Shown piece after piece: positions 5,690 to 11,667 of a stretch of 11,667 nucleotides of DNA. Position numbers and translations under genes: made by a program. The stretch spans positions 1 through 11,667 of the forward strand of contig CAIXOZ010000143.1 in NCBI GenBank assembly GCA_903921295.1. The letters are read 5' to 3'. Numbering within the stretch: the first letter of the stretch is position 1; each line of letters starts with the position of its first letter. Under the pieces are notes generated by a model. That model did no database searches and was not told the origin of the DNA. It worked only from the letters and a program-made list of their open reading frames with translations. This DNA is from an uncultured cyanobacterium. GTDB lineage: Bacteria > Cyanobacteriota > Cyanobacteriia > PCC-6307 > Cyanobiaceae.

Positions 5690-7144
5690 CTAGGGGGGAA
5701 GCAGCCGGTTCAGATCCTGCCAGGGCTCGAGGGCCTGCAGCACCTGATGCCCCCAGCTGCGACTGCGCAGGCGGCCATCGAGGACGGCCAGGCGGCCACC
5801 CCCCTGTCGCAGACAGGCCACGCCCCGTTCCAGGGTGCTGAGGGCGTCGGGCAGGAGCAGCTCCCGGAACCAGTCGCGCCCCTGTTGACGCAGGCGTTGC
5901 ACCCGGGCCGCCGTCAGCGGATCCTCCAGGCTGGTGATCGGCAACAGTCCGACCACGATCTGGCAGGGCAAGGGCAGCCGCGGCTGCTGGGCCAACCACC
6001 AGGCCCAGTCCGCAACGATGACGCCGTTGGTTTCTGGCGCGGTGCTGCGCAGGGTGACACGGCTACCGAATTCAGCGGCAAGGCCGCTGGCCAGGCTGCG
6101 CTGCAGCGCTGGATCATCGAGGAGCACCACGGTCAGGCCGGCCTGGCCCAGCACCAGTCGGCGGCTCTGCTCCAGCAGGTGCTGGCCGTAGATCGGGCTG
6201 TTGGGCAGCGGTTGCCGTCTTGGTGCAAACAGCGGCAGCGGATCCGCCAGTTCAGGGTCGGCCAGGGTCACCGTCACCACCGGCTGAAATCCTTGTCCAC
6301 CCGGCAGGACGGTTGTTCCTTTCGAGCTGCCCATGGGCCAGGGGCCGGCCATGATCACACCGCGCCCCTGCAGGAGCGCGCCCAGGTGCTCGAAGGGGGC
6401 CAGGGGGTGGCGTTCCAGTTCCCACTGCAGCAACACCGGATCGACCCGCGCCCAACTGGTCCAGGCACCGCGCTCGGCTCGCAGCCAGCGCTGCCAGGGA
6501 TCCGGCAGCGGCGCCAGCAACCGCAGCAGATCGCGCAGGGGGGTCTCCTCCTCATCGCTGATCGCCACGGTCCGCTCAGCGGCGAGCGGTTGCCGGAGGA
6601 TCCGCCGACTCAGCCGTTCATGTAGCTCCAGCACCGTGGCGGCGGCCCGGGGATGGGTGCGTCTGAGGTCATCCCAGTGCCGGGGTTCGATCCGCACAGC
6701 GGCGGCTTCGCGCAGCTGCCGTTCCACCGCTTCCGGTTCGGGGATCACCAGCTGGCGATCCCCGATCAGGTCCTGATCCCAGGCCTGAAGCAGTTCCGAA
6801 GGGTTCACCAGCCAGATGGCTCCAGCGGGGGGTGGGGTGAGGCCCTGCCAGCACGGTGGCTTCAGGCCTGCCGCCGTGAGCCGGGGCCACTCCACCTGGA
6901 GCAGTCGCTGCCGCAGCGCCTCGCTGCAGAGAATCGCCACAGGTGCCTCCATGAGGGCCAGGGGCACCAGCAGGCTGATCAGCCAGCCCGGGTCACTGCC
7001 GGGTGCCAGGCGGATCAGGGTGTGATCGGCCCGTCGCAGGCTGCGGGCCACCAGTCGGCTGAGGGTGAAATGATGCGGCCAGCGCCGGACGCCCTCCTGT
7101 TGCAGGAGTTGTTTGAGCTGTTGGTGGGCCTGAGCTTCCAGCAT
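5690..7144 (-). CDS. DinG/Rad3-like helicase homologue with lost ATPase motifs
   Basis: This 484-aa protein resembles the XPD/DinG superfamily 2 helicases mainly in its C-terminal half: a VVGLLPI...DPLTAARVQRLRQQGRDWF block (near residue 405), then LLPDALSTLERG and GRLAVLDGRLRSRSWGHQVLQAL, matching the DinG end. The catalytic motifs are missing. Where the family has its P-loop (GTGTGKS) this protein has APGSDPGW (about 47-54). The DEAH box position reads IPEPEAVE (PEPE at 135-138), and the motif VI Arg region reads ERGVACLR. The four Cys of the DinG iron-sulfur cluster are also not seen. It may be a non-ATPase scaffold or DNA-binding protein. The frame is open further upstream to 7468, but that part overlaps tyrA; ATG 7144 (MLEAQAHQQL) is the natural start. 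It heads a likely two-gene unit with DUF2839. Confidence 0.75.
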   Translation of the reverse strand: MLEAQAHQQLKQLLQQEGVRRWPHHFTLSRLVARSLRRADHTLIRLAPGSDPGWLISLLVPLALMEAPVAILCSEALRQRLLQVEWPRLTAAGLKPPCWQGLTPPPAGAIWLVNPSELLQAWDQDLIGDRQLVIPEPEAVERQLREAAAVRIEPRHWDDLRRTHPRAAATVLELHERLSRRILRQPLAAERTVAISDEEETPLRDLLRLLAPLPDPWQRWLRAERGAWTSWARVDPVLLQWELERHPLAPFEHLGALLQGRGVIMAGPWPMGSSKGTTVLPGGQGFQPVVTVTLADPELADPLPLFAPRRQPLPNSPIYGQHLLEQSRRLVLGQAGLTVVLLDDPALQRSLASGLAAEFGSRVTLRSTAPETNGVIVADWAWWLAQQPRLPLPCQIVVGLLPITSLEDPLTAARVQRLRQQGRDWFRELLLPDALSTLERGVACLRQGGGRLAVLDGRLRSRSWGHQVLQALEPWQDLNRLLPP

Positions 7145-7184
7145 CGCGGAATCGTAGGAAGCTGGCTGAAACAGACGCCATGCG
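7145..7184. promoter_or_regulatory. 40-bp divergent spacer between helicase-like gene and tyrA
   Basis: Only 40 bp separate the two opposed start codons. I see no clear -10/-35 pair inside it and no ribosome binding site properly spaced for either gene (TAGGAAG at 7155-7161 is too far from the tyrA ATG). At least one promoter must therefore lie within the neighbouring coding sequence. Confidence 0.4.
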
Positions 7185-8069
7185 ATGACACCCCCCTGGC
7201 AGGAACGCCCCGTCGGCGTTGTCGGTCTTGGCTTGATCGGCGGCTCGATCGCCCTCGATCTGCTCGCCCAGGGGAGGGAGGTCCGGGCCCTGGTGCATCG
7301 CCAGGAAACGGCGGAGCGCGCCCGTAGCCGCGGTCTGGCCAGCAGGATCGACACCGATCCTGCTGTGCTCGGCGATTGCGCCCTGGTGGTGTTGGCGCTG
7401 CCGCTGGATCGACTGCTGGATCCACCCGACTCCCTGGTGGCTGCCCTGCCTGCGGAGGCCGTGGTCACCGATGTCGGTTCCGTGAAGGCTCCGGTGCTGG
7501 CGCGATGGGGGGGATTGGTGCCCCGTTTTGTCGCCAGTCATCCGATGGCCGGCACCGCCCAGGCGGGGGTGGAGGCCGGCATCGCTGGGTTGTTCGTCGA
7601 TCGTCCCTGGGTGGCCACCCCCACCACCGGCACCGACCCCGAGGCGTTGGCGGACGTCCAGCAACTGGCGCTGCAGCTCGGGGCGCGTTGGCTCTGTTGC
7701 GATGCGGCGGAGCACGATCGCGCCGTTGCCCTGATTTCCCATCTGCCGGTGCTGGTCAGCGCGGCCCTGATCGCGGCCGCCGACCAGGGCGCTCGGGGTC
7801 CCGGCGATTCCGCCACGCTCCCCTCGCTGGTGCGAGGCCTTGCCTCGAGTGGCTTTGCCGATACCAGCCGGGTGGGAGGCGGCAATCCTGAGCTCGGCAC
7901 CCTGATGTCCCGCTGCAATCGCGAGGCCGTGCGCCAGGCCCTGAGCCACTATCGACTGGCTCTGGAGCATCTCGAGGCCTGCGTCGAGCGCCAGGACTGG
8001 CCCGAACTGGAACGCACCCTGGTGCGCACCCAGGCCCTCAGGCCCCCTTTCCTGGAGCCTCCGGTTTAG
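7185..8069 (+). CDS. tyrA: Prephenate/arogenate dehydrogenase
   Basis: TyrA oxidatively decarboxylates prephenate or arogenate in tyrosine synthesis; the cyanobacterial enzymes studied mostly use arogenate and NADP. At 294 aa it has normal length for the single-domain form with no ACT or chorismate mutase domain. The Rossmann motif is VGVVGLGLIGGS (GLGLIG at 14-19). The catalytic-domain landmarks SHPMAGT, ISHLPVLVSAALI and DTSRVGGGNPELGT follow. Cofactor choice cannot be decided by eye, though the VHRQETAERARSRG segment after the second strand (from about residue 37) has no acidic residue at its start, which favours NADP. ATG 7185 is the only sensible start, since ATG 7180 hits a stop after two codons. 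Its TAG overlaps the stop of the convergent crtD-like gene. Confidence 0.95.
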   Translation: MTPPWQERPVGVVGLGLIGGSIALDLLAQGREVRALVHRQETAERARSRGLASRIDTDPAVLGDCALVVLALPLDRLLDPPDSLVAALPAEAVVTDVGSVKAPVLARWGGLVPRFVASHPMAGTAQAGVEAGIAGLFVDRPWVATPTTGTDPEALADVQQLALQLGARWLCCDAAEHDRAVALISHLPVLVSAALIAAADQGARGPGDSATLPSLVRGLASSGFADTSRVGGGNPELGTLMSRCNREAVRQALSHYRLALEHLEACVERQDWPELERTLVRTQALRPPFLEPPV

Positions 8070-9598
8070 GCGCGCAGCTGCAGTGGCCTTCCTCGCTCCG
8101 CCAGCAGCTGTCTGGAGGCCATCAAGGCCGAGAGGCTGACGCCAGCGGTGCCCTCACCGGGATGAAGGCTGTCACCGCAGAGCCAGAGCCCCGGCAGCGG
8201 CGTGCGGCTGGCCAGGCCGAAGGGACCGAACTGGTCCGGGCTCTGGCCGAGGCCGCCCACCATCCCGAACGGCCGCCCGGTCCAGCCGGCGAAACCCCGG
8301 GGGGTGGCCAGTTCCTGATGCAGAAAGGCGTTGGCAGGCAGGGTCAGGCCGGCTTCCAGGGAGCTCCGGATCGCGGTCAGGGCCTCCTGTTTTCGGCGTT
8401 GGTAATCCGCCTCCGGCAGGTTGAACCAGGGGGCCGATGGTGTGAAGACGCTGGCGATCACGGTTGCCTGCCCCTGGGGAGCGCGGCCATCGCCCTCCTG
8501 GCTGATCGAGACGAACAGGGAGCCTGGCTGCCCGGCCTCCAGCTGCAGGTGGGCTGCGACTCCTGCCGGCAGCCGGGCGCGTTCGATCGCTCCGTAGAAC
8601 ACCAGCGCCCCGGATGGGGTCGGCAGTTGGGCCAGGCAACGGCGGTAGCCCTGGGGCATGGCCTCCCCCAACAGGGTCGGCAGGGTCTGGGGCGGCAGGC
8701 TGCAGACCACGGCGTCGCACGTCCGATCGAAGGCGGTGCCGTTCGCTCTCTGGCCCTGCACCCGCCAGCGGCCACCCTCTCGGGCCAGGCGCGTGACCCG
8801 ATGCCGCAGCCGCAGGCGTCCACCGGCGTTCTGCAGAGCCTGCTCCAACCCATCGCAGAGACCCTGCATCGACCCCTCCAGATGCCAGAGACCGAGGGGG
8901 GCCTGGGCCATGGCCAGCACGGTGGCGCCGTAGAGGGCGGCGGTGCGATCGACTCCGTGCTGGGAATAGAGACGCAGCTGCAGATCCAGAAAGCGGCGGA
9001 GCCGCTGATCACCGGCACACCCGCAGAGCCGCAGCAGATCGGCAACGGTCGCCTTGGCGAGCAGGCCGGTGGCCAGCTGGGCCGGACCGATCGCCCCGAG
9101 CAGCTGACGCAGATCCCAGAGGGTCCGAGGCGGCAACACCGGGTCCTTGCCGGCAAAGCTCCAGTTGGCCTGATGCAAGGTGGCGCAGAGGGCCCAGAAC
9201 CTTTCGCTGCCGGGGAACTGACGCTGTTGCTCCTGGCGCCACCGCTCTGGATCACGCCAGAGGGCGATCGGCGCATTGTCGTCCGCCAGTTGCACCACAC
9301 AGCCCGGATCGAGGGGCCGGGCTTCCGGCAGCGGGATGCCGAAGTGTCGGCAGAGGCGGTGGTGACTGCCGCCCGGCTCCAGGCCGGCCACCTGGGTGGC
9401 ACCCACATCAAAGATGTAAGGGCCGCGGCGGAAGGTGCCGGCACAGCCACCGCTCTGGTGATGCGCTTCCAGGAGCTCCACCCCGAGGCCAGCATCGGCG
9501 AGCAGGGAGGCGGCCGTGAGGCCGGCCACACCGGCGCCGATCACCACCACATCCAGATCCGCGCAGGACGGCACCGTGGCGGTGGAATCGGCAGTCAT
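8066..9598 (-). CDS. crtD: CrtD-like carotenoid C-3',4' desaturase (FAD-dependent)
   Basis: This 510-aa flavoprotein of the phytoene-desaturase/CrtI-CrtD-CrtO family has an N-terminal dinucleotide-binding motif VVVIGAGVAGLTAASLL (GxGxxG at 21-26) followed by LLEAHHQSGGCAGTFRRG. Its C-terminal FAD signature is GLWLCGDSLHPGEGTAGVSLSAL (D near 476). CrtD introduces the 3',4' double bond of monocyclic carotenoids such as myxol glycosides, acting at the membrane. Whether this organism makes such carotenoids is not shown here, and a related family member (CrtO, CrtH or another amine oxidase) cannot be excluded. The frame is open to 9781, but that part overlaps the divergent kinase gene; ATG 9598 places the FAD motif at the usual distance. 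Its TAA overlaps tyrA's TAG by four bases, so convergent transcripts must meet there. Confidence 0.82.
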   Translation of the reverse strand: MTADSTATVPSCADLDVVVIGAGVAGLTAASLLADAGLGVELLEAHHQSGGCAGTFRRGPYIFDVGATQVAGLEPGGSHHRLCRHFGIPLPEARPLDPGCVVQLADDNAPIALWRDPERWRQEQQRQFPGSERFWALCATLHQANWSFAGKDPVLPPRTLWDLRQLLGAIGPAQLATGLLAKATVADLLRLCGCAGDQRLRRFLDLQLRLYSQHGVDRTAALYGATVLAMAQAPLGLWHLEGSMQGLCDGLEQALQNAGGRLRLRHRVTRLAREGGRWRVQGQRANGTAFDRTCDAVVCSLPPQTLPTLLGEAMPQGYRRCLAQLPTPSGALVFYGAIERARLPAGVAAHLQLEAGQPGSLFVSISQEGDGRAPQGQATVIASVFTPSAPWFNLPEADYQRRKQEALTAIRSSLEAGLTLPANAFLHQELATPRGFAGWTGRPFGMVGGLGQSPDQFGPFGLASRTPLPGLWLCGDSLHPGEGTAGVSLSALMASRQLLAERGRPLQLRA

Positions 9599-9624
9599 CG
9601 GCAGGCACACGCTTGGGTCGGCAT

Positions 9625-9637
9625 GCTGGCAGCCAGC
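9625..9637. promoter_or_regulatory. Palindrome in the crtD / fructosamine kinase divergent gap
   Basis: GCTGGC-A-GCCAGC is a perfect 13-bp inverted repeat in the 54-bp gap between the two divergent starts (9599-9652). It could be an operator for one or both genes. If the kinase begins instead at ATG 9623 this sequence is coding, which would weaken the case. Confidence 0.3.
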
Positions 9638-9652
9638 GATGGTCAGGTGCGG

Positions 9653-10576
9653 ATGGCAAGTGCAGGGCCAGAGGAGCTCGATCGAGTGTTCAGCGATCAG
9701 CTGGCGGCTCTGCTGGGCGAGGAGGTGCGGCTGGGGGGCGCGGTCAGCGGCGGCTGCATCCATCAGGCCCGGACCCTGCATCTGTGCAGTGGCGAGCGCC
9801 TGTTCCTGAAGGTGAGCCCTGCCGAGCGTCAGCCGTTGTTGACAGCGGAGGTGGCGGGGCTCGAGGCCCTGGCTGCGGCGGTCGATCCGTCGTCACCGCT
9901 GGTGGTCCCGGAGCTGCGTGCCTCTGCGGTTCTCGGGGATCGGGCCGTGCTGGTGCTGGGGTGGCTGGCGTTGGCGCCACCGGGCCGATCACCAGGCAGC
10001 GATCAGGCCTGGCATCGGTTCGGGGTGGCGTTGGCGCAGTTGCATCGCCGCAGTGGCGAAGTGGGCCGTGCCTTCGGCTGGGATCAGGACAACTGGATCG
10101 GTTCCGCCCCCCAGGGCAACCGCTGGAGCACGGACTGGGCCGGATTCTTCCGGGACTGCCGGCTGGCCCCGCAACTGGACTGGGCCGCGCGCCGGGGCCA
10201 TCCCCTGGTGGGCGCTGAGGCTCTGCTCGAGCAGGTGCCTGTGTGGCTGGCGGAGCATCACCCTCTGCCCTCGCTGGTTCACGGCGATCTGTGGTCGGGC
10301 AACGGCGGCGTCCTGCGCGATGGCCGCGGCGCTCTTTTCGATCCGGCCGTGCACCATGCCGATCGGGAGGTGGATCTGGCGATGGCAGCCCTGTTCGGTG
10401 GATTCCCGGCGGCGTTCTTTGCCGGTTATGAAGCGGCCTGGCCTCGGCCGACCGGGTACCGGAACCGTCAACGGCTCTACAACCTGTACCACGAGCTCAA
10501 CCACGCCAATCTGTTCGGCGGCGGTTACCAGGCCCAGGCCCAGGCCACGATCAAAGCGCTTCTCTCTGCCTTCTGA
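9653..10576 (+). CDS. Fructosamine kinase family protein (FN3K-like)
   Basis: This 307-aa protein belongs to the fructosamine-3-kinase/ketosamine-3-kinase group of APH-fold kinases. It probably phosphorylates sugar adducts on proteins or free amines so that they fall off, a repair of glycation damage in the cytosol. Seen here are VSGGCIHQAR (near 31-40), the ATP-binding Lys in LFLKV (K53), the family block FGWDQDNWIGSAPQGNRWSTDW, the catalytic loop HGDLWSGN (H210, D212, N217) and the metal-binding FDPAVHHADREVDLAM (D230). Length is normal. ATG 9653 is chosen because it fits family N-termini and has AGG upstream; ATG 9623 in the same frame is possible and would add 10 residues. The frame is open all the way back through crtD on the opposite strand, a by-product of GC-rich codons. 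Confidence 0.9.
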   Translation: MASAGPEELDRVFSDQLAALLGEEVRLGGAVSGGCIHQARTLHLCSGERLFLKVSPAERQPLLTAEVAGLEALAAAVDPSSPLVVPELRASAVLGDRAVLVLGWLALAPPGRSPGSDQAWHRFGVALAQLHRRSGEVGRAFGWDQDNWIGSAPQGNRWSTDWAGFFRDCRLAPQLDWAARRGHPLVGAEALLEQVPVWLAEHHPLPSLVHGDLWSGNGGVLRDGRGALFDPAVHHADREVDLAMAALFGGFPAAFFAGYEAAWPRPTGYRNRQRLYNLYHELNHANLFGGGYQAQAQATIKALLSAF

Positions 10577-10665
10577 AAGAGGCCGAACCATGCAGGGGAG
10601 AGTCATCGGGACCTGCGCCGCTGAACGCAGGCCCCGGGGTTGGCCGGGAGGGCGCCCCCGTCGCC
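10577..10665. terminator. Possible shared hairpin between convergent kinase and CAAD genes
   Basis: In this 89-bp convergent gap CCTGCG (10612-10617) pairs exactly with CGCAGG (10626-10631) over an 8-nt loop. There is no T-run on either strand, so this is at best a weak, bidirectional, non-classical terminator. Nothing else is recognised here. Confidence 0.3.
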
Positions 10666-11049
10666 TCAACCCAGATATTCCTTGCGCAGGGTCTGAATCT
10701 GGCCGGTGAACTTCTGGCGCTTCTCGGCGGTGGTGAGGTTGTTCAGGCCCCACTGACCGACCACGACCAGACCGAGGAGTTCCAGCAGACCGGGCACCAC
10801 GGGCAGCAGGTTGATCGTGTCCAGCACACCCTTGATCAGCACCTGGGCCACGATCACAGCCACGATCACGCCCACGGCCTTGCTGATCCGGCCCATCTGG
10901 GTCCAGTCGACCTCATTGAGGGTGGTGTTGATCTTGCCGATGATTTCGCTGTAGCGCTCGGAGAAATTCACCTCAGGGGCGGCATCGCTGGCATCGGCAC
11001 CGGGCATGGTGGTGGACGTGTGTTCCAGAAGGTCGGTGCTGTCCGTCAT
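10666..11049 (-). CDS. CAAD-domain thylakoid-type membrane protein
   Basis: This 127-aa protein matches the CAAD (cyanobacterial aminoacyl-tRNA synthetase appended domain) family in its stand-alone form, related to plant CURT1 thylakoid-curvature proteins. A polar acidic N-terminus (residues 1-30) leads to the amphipathic FSERYSEIIGKINTTLNEVDW helix, then two hydrophobic segments (about 56-74 and 80-102) separated by TINLLPVVPG. A final basic amphipathic helix (NLTTAEKRQKFTGQIQTLRKEYLG) ends it. The expected place is the thylakoid membrane, perhaps shaping it; the exact role is inferred from the family. No synthetase domain is attached. ATG 11049 (MTDSTDLLEH) is preferred over the upstream in-frame ATG 11097, which would run through the probable promoter. 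It is divergent from the JAMM gene. Confidence 0.88.
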   Translation of the reverse strand: MTDSTDLLEHTSTTMPGADASDAAPEVNFSERYSEIIGKINTTLNEVDWTQMGRISKAVGVIVAVIVAQVLIKGVLDTINLLPVVPGLLELLGLVVVGQWGLNNLTTAEKRQKFTGQIQTLRKEYLG

Positions 11050-11082
11050 GGCCAGGGTGCCGCTCGATACGAAGATGAACAA

Positions 11083-11111
11083 ATTATTGCGTCCCATGAG
11101 TGAAATGCCAG
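11083..11111 (-). promoter_or_regulatory. Probable sigma-70-type promoter of the CAAD gene
   Basis: Read on the minus strand, CTGGCA (11111-11106, 4 of 6 to TTGACA) and AATAAT (11088-11083, 5 of 6 to TATAAT) are separated by exactly 17 bp. Transcription would start near 11076, giving a ~27-nt leader before ATG 11049. The -35 lies inside the first codons of the divergent JAMM gene (ATG 11096). The AT-rich patch stands out in this GC-rich region. Confidence 0.5.
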
Positions 11112-11584
11112 GGGCGCTGGTCTTCGGTGAGCAAGAGCTGATCGTTCTCGGCGCCGTCCTGGCGACGGCGGCGCCGCAGGAGGGCTGTGCCCTTCTGCTC
11201 GGACCGGTGCTTGAAGGCGATTGGCGCGTGGCTGCGGTCTGGCCCTGTCTGAACGTCTGGCGGCCGGAGCACGAGCGCCTGCGACGGTTTGCCCTCGATC
11301 CCCGCGAGCAGCTCCAGGCCCAGCGCTGGGCGCGTCAGCGGGGCTGGCAGGTGCATGGCGCTGCCCACAGCCATCCGGAAGGCCCGCTGGTGCCCTCCGC
11401 CACCGATCGCACCCTCACGGTCGCTCCGGCCCTGATGGTGATCAGTTCCCCCGCCCTCGCCCCAGCTCTCGATGCCGGCGCCCTGCCACTGCGGGCCTGG
11501 TGGCTCGATCAGGAGCCGGGGGTCGAGCCCTTGCCGGTGGCGGTGCGGATCGGCGCACCGGCGTCGGGGGACGATGGAGAATGA
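11096..11584 (+). CDS. M67-family JAMM/MPN+ metallopeptidase
   Basis: This 162-aa single-domain protein has the complete JAMM zinc site: the upstream Glu in QEGCALLLG (E29) and the motif HSHPEGPLVPSATD, which fits H-x-H-x7-S-x2-D exactly (H91, H93, S101, D104). Bacterial stand-alone members such as Mec cut ubiquitin-like sulfur-carrier proteins (CysO, ThiS or MoaD type) or release amino acids from their C-termini; action in the cytosol is inferred. The gene immediately downstream on the same strand starts like a MoeB/ThiF-type E1 enzyme, which supports a role in sulfur-carrier processing. No ubiquitin-like carrier gene is visible in the window. ATG 11096 is chosen; a second ATG at 11105 is possible. 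The open frame further upstream (from 11006) overlaps the CAAD gene and its promoter. Confidence 0.88.
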   Translation: MSEMPGALVFGEQELIVLGAVLATAAPQEGCALLLGPVLEGDWRVAAVWPCLNVWRPEHERLRRFALDPREQLQAQRWARQRGWQVHGAAHSHPEGPLVPSATDRTLTVAPALMVISSPALAPALDAGALPLRAWWLDQEPGVEPLPVAVRIGAPASGDDGE

Positions 11585-11632
11585 ACGTTCTCGTCGGTCT
11601 GGCGTTCAGGCCTGCGGTCTCAACCTTTGCCC

Positions 11633-11667
11633 ATGCTTCCTCCCGATACCCAAGGGGTTCAGCTCAG
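11633..11667 (+). CDS. Probable MoeB/ThiF-type adenylyltransferase, 3'-truncated
   Basis: Only 35 bases are present, reading MLPPDTQGVQLS. I recognise this as the typical N-terminus of cyanobacterial MoeB (molybdopterin-synthase adenylyltransferase) proteins, which activate the C-terminus of a ubiquitin-like sulfur carrier with ATP. It lies 48 bp downstream of the JAMM gene on the same strand, the expected partner. No Shine-Dalgarno is visible. With so few residues the call rests on N-terminal pattern and context, and the catalytic parts lie outside the window. Confidence 0.6.
   Translation, partial: MLPPDTQGVQL

Noticed and set aside
8162..9622. Open frame on the plus strand running antisense through crtD into the kinase gene, which would make an 804-aa protein
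   Set aside because: The first ~480 codons mirror crtD and give a Gly/Gln/Arg-rich sequence with no known domain. GC-rich genes often leave an open antisense frame. Only the part from 9653 shows the kinase family.
11581..11667. ATG overlapping the JAMM stop (ATGA), open to the window end, as the start of the downstream gene
   Set aside because: The 4-base overlap is attractive, but its peptide (MNVLVGLAFRPAVS) is not recognisable, while the ATG at 11633 gives a MoeB-like N-terminus.

Overview
The window is a stretch of high-GC cyanobacterial chromosome, most like the small unicellular Synechococcus/Cyanobium (picocyanobacterial) group. The case rests on lineage-restricted families sitting together: a Ycf45-type ATPase/R3H protein, DUF1815, DUF2839, a CAAD-domain membrane protein and a CrtD-like carotenoid desaturase, alongside a RecA with a cyanobacterial-type sequence. 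A tRNA-Gln without an encoded CCA and mostly Shine-Dalgarno-poor starts fit the same group. All family names come from reading the proteins; no database search was run.

Layout. At the left edge (1-1442, +) is the 5'-truncated Ycf45-type gene. Its first ~400 bases have clearly lower GC than the rest. Then come tRNA-Gln(UUG) (1620-1691, +), a HAD phosphatase-like protein (1733-2479, +) and recA (2629-3900, +), which has an unusual repeat-built N-terminal extension and a LexA/SOS-like box upstream. On the minus strand follow DUF1815 (4109-4477), a 939-bp interval with no convincing gene but two inverted-repeat structures (4478-5416), DUF2839 (5417-5662), and a DinG/Rad3-like helicase whose ATPase motifs look lost (5690-7144). 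tyrA (7185-8069, +) starts only 40 bp from the helicase gene and its stop codon overlaps that of the convergent crtD-like gene (8066-9598, -). Divergent from crtD is a fructosamine-kinase-family gene (9653-10576, +). The right end has a CAAD protein (10666-11049, -), a divergent JAMM/MPN+ metalloprotease (11096-11584, +), and the first codons of a probable MoeB/ThiF-type E1-like enzyme (11633-end, +).

How the genes work together. Most of the window is a patchwork of housekeeping genes rather than one pathway: SOS repair (recA), tyrosine synthesis (tyrA), carotenoid desaturation (crtD), repair of glycated amines (fructosamine kinase) and membrane organisation (CAAD). The JAMM protease followed by a MoeB/ThiF-like gene is the one pair with a clear functional link, because such pairs process ubiquitin-like sulfur-carrier proteins. 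I saw no transposase, integrase, CRISPR array or phage gene. The points most worth checking are the composition break near position 400, the RecA extension with its upstream SOS-like box, the motif-poor helicase, and the gene-free 4478-5416 interval.
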